Part shown: positions 17,344 through 26,147 of the stretch, in pieces
How the letters are laid out: each line of letters starts with the position of its first letter
Position numbering within the stretch: position 1 is the first letter of the stretch
The notes under the pieces: model-generated
The model's input: only the letters and a program-made list of their open reading frames with translations
Told to the model about the DNA's origin: nothing
Databases searched by the model: none
Made by a program: the position numbers and the translations under genes
Assembly: GCF_018437505.1 (NCBI RefSeq)
Contig: NZ_CP072467.1
Coordinates: forward strand, 2,914,001-2,978,000
DNA from: Spiractinospora alimapuensis
GTDB taxonomy: Bacteria; Actinomycetota; Actinomycetes; Streptosporangiales; Streptosporangiaceae
Length of the DNA stretch: 64,000 nt
Direction: 5' to 3'

Positions 17344-18525
17344 TCACTCGCGCAGCGAGCGTGCTCCGGGGGACGGAGTGGGGGTGAACGAGGTGGGGGG
17401 CGTGAAGGCCCTCCGGGCGAAGGCGTCGCGGACCGCGGCGGTGCACCGTGGGGCCGTGCCCGACTCCACGAGGGAGATCACGCATCCGCCGAAGCCGCCG
17501 CCTGTGATTCGGGCTCCCAGTGCGCCGGCCGTCAGCAGCGCGTCGACGGCGGTGTCGACCTCGGGGACGCTGACCTCGAAGTCGTCGCGCAGGGAGACGT
17601 GGCTGGCGGTGAGGAGCGGACCGATCGCGCGGGTCCGTCCCTGACGGAGGAGGTGCACGGTCTCCAGCACTCGCGCGTTCTCGGTGACGACGTGCCGGAC
17701 CCGTCGGCGGAGGCGGTTCTCGGGGAGGGCCGCGAGCGCGCCGGGGAGGTCGGTCGGGTCCACGTCCCGCAGCGCGGGAACACCGAGCAGCACCGCCGCC
17801 CACTCGCACGTCCAGCGCCGTTCGGCGTACTCGTCGGTGACGAGCCGATGCGGGGCGCGGGTGTCGATGACCAGGAACTCGGTGTCGTCCTCCCCCGGGG
17901 CCAGGGGCACGGGCGTGGTCTCGAGGGAACGGGCGTCGACCAGCAGCGCGTGCTGGTCGATCCCCAGCAGGACCGCGAGTTGGTCCATGATGCCGCAGGG
18001 CATCCCGACGAAGTCGTTCTCGGCGCGCTGGGCGGTCCGGGCCGTGGCGTGTGGGTCGAGGTCAAGGCCGTAGAGGTCCGAGGTGGCCCGGGTGACCGCG
18101 CACGTGAGCGCGGCCGAGGAGGACAGGCCGGCCCCCAGGGGCACGGCACTGTCGACCAGGATCTCCATCCCACCCACGGGGTGGCCGGCCCGGACGAGAT
18201 CCCACACCACGCCGGCCGGGTAGGCCGCCCAACCCCGCACCGTCCCCGGCGCGAGCTCGGGGGCAGTGGTGTCCAGAGTCCCGTCGGCCTGGCGGGAGCG
18301 GATGGTCAGGGTGTCGTCGCCGGTCGGGGCGGCGGCGACGGTGAGCAGGTGCGGCAGGGCGAAGGGGAGCGCGAACCCGTCGTTGTAGTCCGTGTGCTCG
18401 CCGATCAGGTTGATGCGCCCGGGCGCCGCCCACAGGGCCTCGGGTTCCCGGCCGAAGACGGAGCGGAAGTCCGCCGCCAGCACCGCACCACGACCGCCGG
18501 CGTCGTTGTCGTCATCCCCGGTCAC
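17344..18525 (-). CDS. galK: Galactokinase
   Basis: A 393-residue GHMP kinase that phosphorylates galactose to galactose-1-phosphate, the first step of the Leloir pathway. It carries the galactokinase signature GRINLIGEHTDYNDG (36-50), the ATP loop PLGAGLSSSAAL (around 129-140) and the third GHMP motif ITGGGFGGC. The start is GTG at 18525 with GAAGG eight bases upstream; it begins inside the end of galE (14-base overlap), so translation is coupled. It is the last gene of the gal operon. Confidence 0.95.
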   Translation of the reverse strand: MTGDDDNDAGGRGAVLAADFRSVFGREPEALWAAPGRINLIGEHTDYNDGFALPFALPHLLTVAAAPTGDDTLTIRSRQADGTLDTTAPELAPGTVRGWAAYPAGVVWDLVRAGHPVGGMEILVDSAVPLGAGLSSSAALTCAVTRATSDLYGLDLDPHATARTAQRAENDFVGMPCGIMDQLAVLLGIDQHALLVDARSLETTPVPLAPGEDDTEFLVIDTRAPHRLVTDEYAERRWTCEWAAVLLGVPALRDVDPTDLPGALAALPENRLRRRVRHVVTENARVLETVHLLRQGRTRAIGPLLTASHVSLRDDFEVSVPEVDTAVDALLTAGALGARITGGGFGGCVISLVESGTAPRCTAAVRDAFARRAFTPPTSFTPTPSPGARSLRE

Positions 18526-19522
18526 AACTGACGCCTTCGTATCCAGCGCGGTCGCCGCCGCCAACGTCGCGTCGGGACCGGTTCCGCTCGAAGTTCCAGG
18601 CGTCGCCGATGGTTTCCTCGAGACCGCGGCGCGGCGTCCAGTCCAGCTCCGCCCAGGCGCGGTCGTTGCTGGCGACGAGGACCGCCGGATCGCCGTGGCG
18701 ACGCGGACCGGCCACCGACGGGAGCGCTTCTCCGGTGACCCGACGGACGGCGTCGAGGATCTCGCGGACGGTGTGCCCGGTGCCGCTCCCCAGGTTGATC
18801 GCCCGGAACCGGCCGGGCTCGGCGCGGTCCAGGGCCCGCAGGTGGGCGTCGGCCAGATCGACGACGTGCAGGTAGTCCCGGACGGCGGTTCCGTCCCGAG
18901 TGGGGTAGTCGGTTCCGTGGATCCGGGCGGGTTCGGTCCCCTCGTAGGCGGCGCGCAGCAGGCTGGGGATCAGGTGGGTCTCCGGGGTGTGGCGCTCGCC
19001 CAGGCCGCCCCAGGCGCCGGCGACGTTGAAGTACCGCAGGCTCACCACGCCGAGGTCGTAGGCCTCGGCCCAGGACGACACCATGTGGTCCACGGCCAGT
19101 TTGCTGGCGCCGTAGGGGTTGGTGGGGACGGCGGGGTCGGTCTCCCGAATGGGGGTGGACACCGGGTCTCCGTACACGGCGGCGGTGGACGAGACCACCA
19201 GGCGACGTGTCCCCCAGCCGGCGGTCGCGTCGAGGAGGGCGAGGGTGCCGGCCACGTTGGTGCGCCAGTACGCCTCGGGGTCGGTCGTGGATTCGCTCAC
19301 CAGTGACTTCGCCGCGAGATGCACCACCGCGTCGACGGGGCCGCGCACGGTCTCGCCCGCGTCGCGGACGTCGGCCCGGACCAGCGGGACTCCCACGGGC
19401 ACCGCGTCGGCGTGCCCGGTGGAGAGGTCGTCGAGGACGACGACGTCGTGCCCGGCCTCGGCGAGGAGCTTGGTGACCACGCTGCCGATGTATCCGGCGC
19501 CCCCGGTGACGAGGACTCTCAT
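18512..19522 (-). CDS. galE: UDP-glucose 4-epimerase
   Basis: A 336-residue extended SDR enzyme that interconverts UDP-galactose and UDP-glucose. The NAD-binding motif GGAGYIG lies at residues 7-13, the catalytic Ser/Thr in VVSSTAAVYGD (about 109-119) and YxxxK at Y137/K141. It starts four bases inside galT and overlaps galK at its end. ATG at 19522 is directly followed by the dinucleotide-binding strand, so the start is secure. Confidence 0.95.
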   Translation of the reverse strand: MRVLVTGGAGYIGSVVTKLLAEAGHDVVVLDDLSTGHADAVPVGVPLVRADVRDAGETVRGPVDAVVHLAAKSLVSESTTDPEAYWRTNVAGTLALLDATAGWGTRRLVVSSTAAVYGDPVSTPIRETDPAVPTNPYGASKLAVDHMVSSWAEAYDLGVVSLRYFNVAGAWGGLGERHTPETHLIPSLLRAAYEGTEPARIHGTDYPTRDGTAVRDYLHVVDLADAHLRALDRAEPGRFRAINLGSGTGHTVREILDAVRRVTGEALPSVAGPRRHGDPAVLVASNDRAWAELDWTPRRGLEETIGDAWNFERNRSRRDVGGGDRAGYEGVSCDRG

Positions 19523-20637
19523 GACAGCGCCTCCCGCAGCCGCGTGGCGATCGTCTCCGGTGGAACGTCGTTGACGAACACACCCATGGCGGCCTCCGAT
19601 CCGGCGAGGTACTTGAGTTTCCCCGGCGCGCGGCGCACGGAGAGGAGCTCCAGGTGGAGGTAGGCGAGGTCGCGTTTGGTACGGACCGGCGCCTGGTGCC
19701 AGGCCGACACGTAGGGCATGGGCAGGTCGAACAGCCGGTCCATCGCGCGGAGGACGGAACGGTAGAGGACGCTGAAGTCGTCCCGTTCGGCGTCGGTCAG
19801 CGCGGGGAGGTCCGGGACCCGCCGGTGGGGGTAGAGATGGACCTCGACCGGCCAACGCGCGGCGGCCGGGACGAACGCCGTCCAGTGCTCGGTCGTCCGC
19901 ACGACGCGGAGTCCGGCGAGCCGTTCGGCGTGCAGATTGTCGGCGTAGAGGTTGCGACCGGTCCGGTCCTGGTACTCCGTCGCCGAGTCGAGGGCGCGGG
20001 TGGTGCGGGGGGTGACGAAGGGGTAGCCGTAGATCTGGCCGTGGGGGTGGTGCAGGGTCACCCCGATCTCCGGCCCCCGGTTCTCGAAACAGAACACCTC
20101 CTCCACCGCGGGGCTCGCGGCGAGAGCCTGGGTGCGGTCGGCGAGGACGTCGACGATGGTGCGGATCCGCCGCTCGGGCAGGTCCGCGACGGACGCGTCG
20201 TGGTCCGGGGTGAAGCACACGACCTCGCAGCGGCCCCGCGCGTGGCCACGGGACGACACCAGTTCGCCGACGTCGGGGAGGGAGGTGTCCGGGGCGGCCA
20301 TCAGGGCCGGGAAGCGGTTCTCGAAGCAGACCACGTCGTAGGTGGACGCCGGGATCTCGCTCTGGTTGTCCGCGCTGGACGGACACAGGGGGCAGGAGTC
20401 GGAAGGGGGTAGGTGTGTGCGCTCCTGCCGGTGGGCGGCGATCACCACCCACTCGCGGCGGAGGGGGTCGAACCGCATCTCCGGGGCGGTGGGGCGGTCC
20501 TCCGCCGCGCGCCGGTCGACGGGGACGGCGGGCTCCGCACGTGCCCCCGCTTCCCCCGGCCGGCCGCCGCTCGGTGCGGTCTCGTCGTAGTAGAGGATCT
20601 CGCGGCCGTCGGCCAGGGTTCCCGTCGTCTTCCTCAC
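19519..20637 (-). CDS. galT: Galactose-1-phosphate uridylyltransferase
   Basis: A 372-residue HIT-superfamily enzyme that exchanges UMP between UDP-glucose and galactose-1-phosphate. The active-site HPHGQ is present (H197, H199, Q201), and the zinc-type CPLC (C82, C85) is preserved. An N-terminal Pro/Ala-rich stretch of about 50 residues precedes the conserved FDPLRREWVVIAAHR. GTG at 20637 overlaps the stop of the DeoR gene (GTGA), so regulator and enzymes form one operon in the order deoR-galT-galE-galK. Confidence 0.95.
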   Translation of the reverse strand: MRKTTGTLADGREILYYDETAPSGGRPGEAGARAEPAVPVDRRAAEDRPTAPEMRFDPLRREWVVIAAHRQERTHLPPSDSCPLCPSSADNQSEIPASTYDVVCFENRFPALMAAPDTSLPDVGELVSSRGHARGRCEVVCFTPDHDASVADLPERRIRTIVDVLADRTQALAASPAVEEVFCFENRGPEIGVTLHHPHGQIYGYPFVTPRTTRALDSATEYQDRTGRNLYADNLHAERLAGLRVVRTTEHWTAFVPAAARWPVEVHLYPHRRVPDLPALTDAERDDFSVLYRSVLRAMDRLFDLPMPYVSAWHQAPVRTKRDLAYLHLELLSVRRAPGKLKYLAGSEAAMGVFVNDVPPETIATRLREALS

Positions 20638-21455
20638 GGCTCGTCCCGTTCCCCCTGGTCGTGCTGGTCCCCGTTCCCACGGTCCGGATCGGCGAGGATC
20701 ACCCGGTCCACGTGGCCGCTGAGCGCGTCGTGGGCCTCGTCGTCGAGTCCGGTGTCGGTGACGAGGACGTCGCAGCGGGACAGCGGGGCGATGGTGCTGA
20801 TACCGACGGTCTGCCACTTGGTGTGGTCCGCGACGACGATGAGGGTGCGGGCGGCCTCGACGAGCGCGGCGTTCGTCTCCGCCTCCATCAGGTTCGGCGT
20901 GGTGAAGCCGGCGCGTTCGGTCATCCCGTGCACGCCGAGGATCAGGACGTCCAGGTGGAGGTTACGCAGCGCGGCCACGGCGATCGGGCCGACGAGCGCG
21001 TCCGACGGGGTGCGGAAGCCGCCGGTCAGTGCCACCGTCTGATCCGGCCGGGAGGCGCGGTAGAACACCTCGGCGGCCTGGAGGCTGTTGGTCACCACCG
21101 TGAGGCCCGTGGTGTCGCGGAGGTGATGGGCGACGGCGCGGGTCGTCGTCCCGGCACTGAGCCCGACGGCACTGCCCGGCTCGACCAGCCGGGCCGCCTC
21201 ACGGGCGATCGCGTCCTTCTCCCGCTCCTCGCGCGTGGACTTCACCGCGAACCCGGGTTCCTCCGTGCTGGTGACGTGCGGAGCGACGGCTCCGCCGTGC
21301 ACCTTACGGATCGCGCCGCGGGACTCTAGCGCGTCGAGGTCCCGGCGGATGGTCATGTCGGAGACGGAGAGACTCTCCACCAGGTCGGTGACCCGTACTC
21401 CCCCGGACCGGCGCACCTGGTCCAGGATCAGCTCGCGCCGCTGCGCAGCCAGCAT
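20634..21455 (-). CDS. DeoR-family transcriptional regulator of the gal operon
   Basis: A 273-residue repressor. The N-terminal winged helix (about 6-57) includes LSVSDMTIRRDLDALESRG, the DeoR signature. The C-terminal sugar-phosphate sensor domain has GTTTRAVAHHL and the LILGVHGM motif. It is the first gene of the gal operon and probably represses it, and perhaps the divergent ABC system, until a galactose-derived phosphosugar appears. ATG at 21455 has GGAGG upstream. Direct and inverted repeats at 21478-21504 are the likely operator. Confidence 0.9.
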   Translation of the reverse strand: MLAAQRRELILDQVRRSGGVRVTDLVESLSVSDMTIRRDLDALESRGAIRKVHGGAVAPHVTSTEEPGFAVKSTREEREKDAIAREAARLVEPGSAVGLSAGTTTRAVAHHLRDTTGLTVVTNSLQAAEVFYRASRPDQTVALTGGFRTPSDALVGPIAVAALRNLHLDVLILGVHGMTERAGFTTPNLMEAETNAALVEAARTLIVVADHTKWQTVGISTIAPLSRCDVLVTDTGLDDEAHDALSGHVDRVILADPDRGNGDQHDQGERDEP

Positions 21456-21477
21456 CCGTCCTCCGGAATGGTAGATC

Positions 21478-21504
21478 GTGTTCGAATGTGTTTGAAACAG
21501 TTTC
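21478..21504. promoter_or_regulatory. Probable DeoR operator
   Basis: Two 10-bp direct repeats, GTGTTCGAAT and GTGTTTGAAA (21478-21487, 21488-21497), run into a GAAAC-A-GTTTC inverted repeat (21494-21504). They lie 23-50 bp upstream of the regulator start. Repeated TTTGA-like units are usual for DeoR-family sites. Confidence 0.55.
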
Positions 21505-21584
21505 CCATCGCGACCTCGACTGTCAACTATCTCCGCAACTGGGCTGTTCCGACCAGCGATCACGTTCAGTTTTGGTGAGAAACG

Positions 21585-21614
21585 TTGACATCACCCGCGT
21601 CTGGTGCGGATGAT
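21585..21614 (+). promoter_or_regulatory. Promoter of the sugar ABC operon
   Basis: A consensus -35 TTGACA (21585-21590), an 18-bp spacer and a -10-like GATGAT (21609-21614) lie 53 bp upstream of the binding-protein ATG. Confidence 0.5.
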
Positions 21615-21624
21615 GTGGTTTCCA

Positions 21625-21638
21625 GTGACCGTGGTCAC
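21625..21638. promoter_or_regulatory. Palindrome in the sugar ABC leader
   Basis: GTGACC-GT-GGTCAC is a perfect 14-bp palindrome just after the predicted transcription start, a position suited to repression. Confidence 0.4.
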
Positions 21639-21666
21639 ATGACCGATCTGCAGCGAGGGGCCCACG

Positions 21667-22956
21667 ATGCGCAACATCAGTCCTGCCCTGGGGGCACGGT
21701 GGAAGGTGGCCGGAGCGGCCGCGCTCGTGGGGGTCCTCGCGGCGACAGCCTGTGGCGGCGACGGTGGCGGGGGCGACGACAGCGAGGTCGAGGTCTTCTC
21801 CTGGTGGACCGGTGGCGGTGAGGCGGCGGGACTCGACGCCCTGATCGAGGAGTTCGAGGCCAACAACGACATCTCCTTCGTGAACGCCGCCGTGGCCGGT
21901 GGTTCCGGCACCAACGCCCAAGCCGTCCTCGAGGGACGCCTGCAGAGCCAGGATCCACCGGACTCCTTCCAGGGCCACGCCGGCGCCGAGCTCCGTGACT
22001 ACATTGAGGCCGACTACCTGGAGCCACTCGACGACTTCTTCGAAGAACAGGGCCTGAACGACGCCTACCCGGACCAGCTGCTGGACCAGGCGAGCTACGA
22101 GGGCAGCGTGTACTCCGTCCCGGTGAACATCCACCGGTCCAACGTGCTCTGGTACAACCCCTCCGTGCTGGAGGACGCCGGGCTCGACCCCGAGGCCCCT
22201 CCGGAGAGCGTCGAGGACTTCGTCGCGGCGTTGGAGCAGGTCGAGGAGGAGACCGACGTCATCCCCCTGTCCGTCGGGGCGCAGTGGACCGTGGACCACC
22301 TGCTGGAGAGCGTCCTGCTGGGTTCCTTGGGCACCGAGGCCTACAACGCCCTCTGGGAGCCGGACGCCGACTGGAGCACGGCCGAGGTCAGCGACGCGTT
22401 GGACGACTTCGCGACCATCATGGAGTTCACGCAGGAGGAGTCGGACGCCGAGGACTGGCAGGAGCCCTCACAGCGGATCGTGGACGGCGAGGCCGCGTTC
22501 AACATCATGGGCGACTGGGCCGCCGGCTTCTTCGACGAGCTGGAGATGACCCCCGGCGAGGACTACATGTGGGCCGCGTCGCCAGGAACCGACGGCACCC
22601 ACATGTGGCTGTCGGACAGCTTCACCCTGCCGGTCGGCGCACCCAACGAGGGCGCGGCACTGGAGTGGCTGGAGTTCGTGGGCAGCCAGGAGGGCCAGGA
22701 CATCTTCAACCCCCTCAAGGGCTCGATCCCCGCCCGGACCGACGTCGACCCCGCGGCCTACGCCGACAGCGAGTACCTCACCTGGGCGCTCGAGGAGTGG
22801 GAGTCCTCCGAACTGGCCGGGTCGTTCTGGCACGGGGTCACCGTCGACAACCGGTGGAAGAGCGACATCGACACCGCACTGGGCCTCTACCTGCAGGACG
22901 ACGACCTGGAGACGCTGCAGGAGCAGCTCGCTCAGGCCGCGCAGGAGACCGAGTAG
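21667..22956 (+). CDS. Sugar ABC transporter substrate-binding lipoprotein (CUT1)
   Basis: A 429-residue extracellular binding protein with lipobox AATAC (C29), followed by a Gly/Asp-rich linker. The family-1 fold is shown by VFSWWTGGGEAAGLDALIEEF at the start and IMGDWAAGFF in the middle. It would capture a mono- or oligosaccharide and deliver it to the two permeases encoded downstream. Divergence from deoR-galTEK suggests galactose or a galactoside. The protein is strongly acidic. A GAGGGGCC ribosome site precedes the ATG. Confidence 0.9.
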   Translation: MRNISPALGARWKVAGAAALVGVLAATACGGDGGGGDDSEVEVFSWWTGGGEAAGLDALIEEFEANNDISFVNAAVAGGSGTNAQAVLEGRLQSQDPPDSFQGHAGAELRDYIEADYLEPLDDFFEEQGLNDAYPDQLLDQASYEGSVYSVPVNIHRSNVLWYNPSVLEDAGLDPEAPPESVEDFVAALEQVEEETDVIPLSVGAQWTVDHLLESVLLGSLGTEAYNALWEPDADWSTAEVSDALDDFATIMEFTQEESDAEDWQEPSQRIVDGEAAFNIMGDWAAGFFDELEMTPGEDYMWAASPGTDGTHMWLSDSFTLPVGAPNEGAALEWLEFVGSQEGQDIFNPLKGSIPARTDVDPAAYADSEYLTWALEEWESSELAGSFWHGVTVDNRWKSDIDTALGLYLQDDDLETLQEQLAQAAQETE

Positions 22957-22993
22957 TGGACCGCCCGTCCTGTCGGGGAGGGGAGACCTGCCG

Positions 22994-23890
22994 GTGAAGC
23001 GGGCACGCGCGTGGCTGCCAGGCCTCCTCCTCGTCTCCCCCTCCATCCTGTTGATCGGTGTCTTCGTCTACGGACTGATCGGCTGGAACTTCCGACTGGC
23101 CCTCAGCGACCAGCACAACCCCATCGACGACGGGGACTTCGTCGGGTTCGCCAACTTCGTGGCGCTGTGGCAGGAGGCGCGCTGGCCCGCCGCCGTCGGC
23201 AACGCCGTCGTGTTCACCGTGGTGTTCGTGGGCGGCGCCCTGGTGATGGGGTGGCTCCTCGCACTGCTGCTCGACAAGGGGATCAAGGGCGAGTCCACGT
23301 TACGCACCATCTACCTGGCGCCGATGGCGGTGTCGTTCATCGCGACCGGTGTGGTGTGGCGGTGGCTGATGAACCCGGCGCCCGCCGACCGCGCGACCGG
23401 GTTGAACGCGCTCTTCGTCAACCTCAACCTGGACTTCCTGGTCAACAGTTGGTGGACCGCGCCGAACTTCGGCATGGCCGCGATGGCGCTCCCGGCGATC
23501 TGGCAGCTCTCCGGCTACATCATGGCGCTGTTCCTGGCCGGGTTCCGTGGGGTGTCGGAGGACCTGCGGGAGGCCGCCCGCGTCGACGGGTGCTCGGAGT
23601 GGCAGGTGTACTGGCACGTCGTCATGCCGCAGCTCCGCCCCGTCACCCTCTCCGCCGTGATCATCCTCGGGCACATGTCGTTGAAGGTGTTCGACCTGAT
23701 CATCGCGATCGCCGGGAAGCAGATCGTCGCCGACGTCCCCGCCGTCTACATGTGGGACATGGTCTTCGAGGTGCGTGACCCCGCCAAGGGAGCCACCATC
23801 GCCGCGTACATGCTGATCGCGGTGGCGGCCTTCGTCATCCCCTACCTCGTGTGGAGCATGCGCAAGGAACGAAGCGAGGGGCGGGCATGA
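22994..23890 (+). CDS. Sugar ABC transporter permease (MalF-type)
   Basis: A 298-residue inner-membrane permease with six hydrophobic segments. Its EAA loop, EAARVDGCSEWQVYWHVVMPQL (about 191-212), docks on the ATPase. The start is GTG at 22994 with GGAGGGGAG upstream. It overlaps the next permease by four bases. No ATPase is encoded in the cluster, so it presumably uses a shared MsiK-like ATPase encoded elsewhere, as in other actinobacterial CUT1 systems (family knowledge). Confidence 0.9.
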   Translation: MKRARAWLPGLLLVSPSILLIGVFVYGLIGWNFRLALSDQHNPIDDGDFVGFANFVALWQEARWPAAVGNAVVFTVVFVGGALVMGWLLALLLDKGIKGESTLRTIYLAPMAVSFIATGVVWRWLMNPAPADRATGLNALFVNLNLDFLVNSWWTAPNFGMAAMALPAIWQLSGYIMALFLAGFRGVSEDLREAARVDGCSEWQVYWHVVMPQLRPVTLSAVIILGHMSLKVFDLIIAIAGKQIVADVPAVYMWDMVFEVRDPAKGATIAAYMLIAVAAFVIPYLVWSMRKERSEGRA

Positions 23891-24750
23891 CCATCACCAC
23901 CAGCGGAGCGACCCGGCCGGTCGGCGGGGGGCGTCGGGCCACGGCGGCCCGCACGGCCAAGTTCGTGGTGCTGTTCCTTGTGGCCGCGGTGTTCCTCCTG
24001 CCGATGTACGTCCTGCTGGTCACCAGCTTCAAACCCTTCGAGGAGGCCACCGCCTCGGCCGCGTGGCTCCTGCCCCGGAACTGGAGCCTGGAGGCGTGGA
24101 CCGTCGCCTGGCGGGAGCTCGCGCCCGGGCTGTGGAACAGCGTGAAACTGGTGGTGCCCAGCGCCGTCATCTCCGCGGTACTGGGCTCCATGAACGGCTA
24201 CGTCCTGGCCAAGTGGCGCTTCCCCTACGCCGACGTCGTGTTCACGCTGTTCCTGTTCGGGATGTTCATCCCCTACCAGGCGGTCATGATCCCGCTGCAG
24301 CAGCTCATGATCTCCGCGAACCTGATGGGCGGCCTGTTCCCGGTGATCCTCGCGCACGTCGTGTACGGGATCCCGATCTGCACCCTGATCTTCCGCAACT
24401 ACTACGCGAGCGTCCCCGACGGCCTGATCGAGGCCGCCCGCGTCGACGGGTGCGGCATGCTGCGCACCTACGCGTCGGTCATCCTCCCGATCTCCGCCCC
24501 CGCCTTCGCGGTCACGTTGATCTGGCAGGTCACCCAGGCCTGGAACGACTTCCTGTTCGCGGTGTTCCTCACCGGCCCCAACAGTTGGCCGGTCACCGTC
24601 CAACTCAACAACGTCGCCGGCGCGATGACCGTCGCCTACAACCAACAGATGGCCGCCGCCATCCTCGCCTCGCTGCCCACCATCGTCATCTACCTCATCC
24701 TGGGCCGCTACTTCATGCGCGGCCTGATGGCGGGATCGCTCAAGGGGTAG
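23887..24750 (+). CDS. Sugar ABC transporter permease (MalG-type)
   Basis: A 287-residue permease with six hydrophobic segments and the EAA loop EAARVDGCGMLRTYASVILP (about 181-200). It pairs with the MalF-type permease to form the sugar channel. ATG at 23887 overlaps the upstream stop (ATGA). Its last 11 bases overlap the end of the convergent DUF2306 remnant. Confidence 0.9.
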   Translation: MTITTSGATRPVGGGRRATAARTAKFVVLFLVAAVFLLPMYVLLVTSFKPFEEATASAAWLLPRNWSLEAWTVAWRELAPGLWNSVKLVVPSAVISAVLGSMNGYVLAKWRFPYADVVFTLFLFGMFIPYQAVMIPLQQLMISANLMGGLFPVILAHVVYGIPICTLIFRNYYASVPDGLIEAARVDGCGMLRTYASVILPISAPAFAVTLIWQVTQAWNDFLFAVFLTGPNSWPVTVQLNNVAGAMTVAYNQQMAAAILASLPTIVIYLILGRYFMRGLMAGSLKG

Positions 24751-25300
24751 GCGCCGGGCGCGCCGCCCGACGCCTACGGCCACCGTCGCGCTCCAGCCAC
24801 CACTGGGAGATCACGAGCGAGAACGCGAGGCTGAGCCAGATGTTGATACTCGTCGCGCTCTGCAACATCAGTTCGTCGCTTCCGGCGTAGACGGTGTCCA
24901 CGACCTGGGCGAGGCTGATGATCGCCGGGATCGCGAAGATTCGGCTGACGATGATGGACATCGTCAGCACGAAGCTGCGGATCATCCACCGCCGGTGCTC
25001 GTCGAACCGCCGCGCCCGCGCGGCCAGGAACCCGCGCAGGGTGACGAAGAGCCACAGCAGCGCGATGACGATGTTGCCGACCATGGTGGATGGCCCGAAC
25101 GGCGTGTGCAGGCCGATGTACACGGCGGTCACTCCGGCCGGCACGACCCCCGCGAGGACGTAGACCCGCCCCGTGATCCGGTGTCCGCGGCGGTGACGCC
25201 GACGAAACCACGGCCAGATCTGGAAACAGCAGGTCACCATGGCCACGGTCCCGGTGAGGACATGGGTGACCAGGAGCGGGTAGTAGACCCACCGCGGCGG
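24740..25300 (-). pseudogene. DUF2306 membrane protein, 5' truncated
   Basis: The frame encodes the C-terminal part of a DUF2306 protein: a segment YPLLVTHVLTGTVAMVT, the HRRGHRITGRVYVLAG loop and HRRWMIRSFVL, with about five membrane spans. Family members have roughly 60-70 more N-terminal residues with a further span. Homology stops near 25285 and no start codon with a ribosome site lies there; upstream residues are Arg/Pro-rich noise from the opposite-strand TetR remnant. I read it as a decayed gene joined head-to-head with that remnant. The function of the family is unknown. Confidence 0.65.
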
Positions 25301-25305
25301 GACAC

Positions 25306-25788
25306 CCGCCCGAGGTCGACGGATTCGACGACTGGCGGCTCGCGGTGAACCACTGGGCCGGCGAGCTGTGGACCGTCTTCCAGCGGCGCCCCTGGCTGCT
25401 CCGCATCCCCTTCGACCGCCCCCCCTTGGGCCCGAACCAACTGACCTGGCTGGACCGCCTCCTCCAGTGCCTTCAGACCGCTGGGCTGCGTGGCGAGGAG
25501 TCGATGGCGTCCGGCCTCTTCCTGATCTCGGCGATCCGAGGCCTCGCCCTCGTCGACACCGATCTGGGCCGCTCGTCTCAGCACACCGAGGCGCCAACCG
25601 ATACGTCAGGCATCCTCGCCCAACTCGTCGACCACGCCACCTTCCCTGGCCTCGCGAAGGCGATCGCCCACACCGAACAGGCGACCGCCCCCCTCACCCC
25701 CGACTCCCCCATCCCCGTCCAACTCCGCTTCGGCCTCGACCGCTTCTGCGACGGCGTGGAGGCCTGGGTGAAGAACGCCCGCTCCTGA
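25306..25788 (+). pseudogene. TetR-family regulator, N-terminal DNA-binding part missing
   Basis: The frame encodes a TetR C-terminal ligand-binding domain: LWTVFQRRPWLLRIP, PPLGPNQLTWLDRLL, GLRGEE and IRGLALVD. The helix-turn-helix (about 70-80 residues) is absent. Family similarity begins near EVDGFDDW (25312), right at the break in the DUF2306 gene on the other strand. A GTG at 25345 could start a 147-residue protein, but without DNA-binding ability. It is most likely the regulator that once sat divergent to the DUF2306 gene. Confidence 0.65.
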
Positions 25789-26147
25789 GCGGCGGCGACA
25801 GGACGGATCCGAGACGCGCACGAACGGCGAGCACCGGGTGGATCACCGTTCGGTGCCTCACCCGCCATCCCTACTTTTTCGCCACAGGGATCGACGACGG
25901 CCGCGGTGACGCAGCCTCCGCCCCTGGGGAGGGCGCGAATCCGGATCCTCCGCGTTGGTTTCCGACACCCGAGAATCCCTTATCAAACCGTGAATTCGCT
26001 AAACGCGAATTCGTTACTGATCCACTGTTCTACTGGCCCTCGGGAGGGCGCCACCGGGGGGCGCGAGCGGCAGCCATGGGAGTGGGGCGCCGCGCGGCGA
26101 GATTCTTCCACCGACGCAGGCCACCAGCAGTCAGGGAAGAGCACGCT
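25789..26147. other. Intergenic stretch upstream of the HsdR_N-type gene
   Basis: 359 bases with lower G+C than the surroundings near 25870-26035. It holds an inverted repeat at 25992-26012 and a short GCGCC...GGCGC hairpin near 26050-26067. No gene is seen. Confidence 0.5.
25992..26012. promoter_or_regulatory. Inverted repeat with two GAATTC sites
   Basis: GAATTCGC-TAAAC-GCGAATTC: a perfect 8-bp stem with a 5-nt spacer, in an A+T-rich stretch 136 bp before the nuclease-like gene. It is a probable operator or promoter element. Confidence 0.45.

Noticed and set aside
19523-20680. Upstream extension of the galE frame
   Set aside because: It would read through galT in the wrong frame; the Rossmann motif begins directly at ATG 19522.
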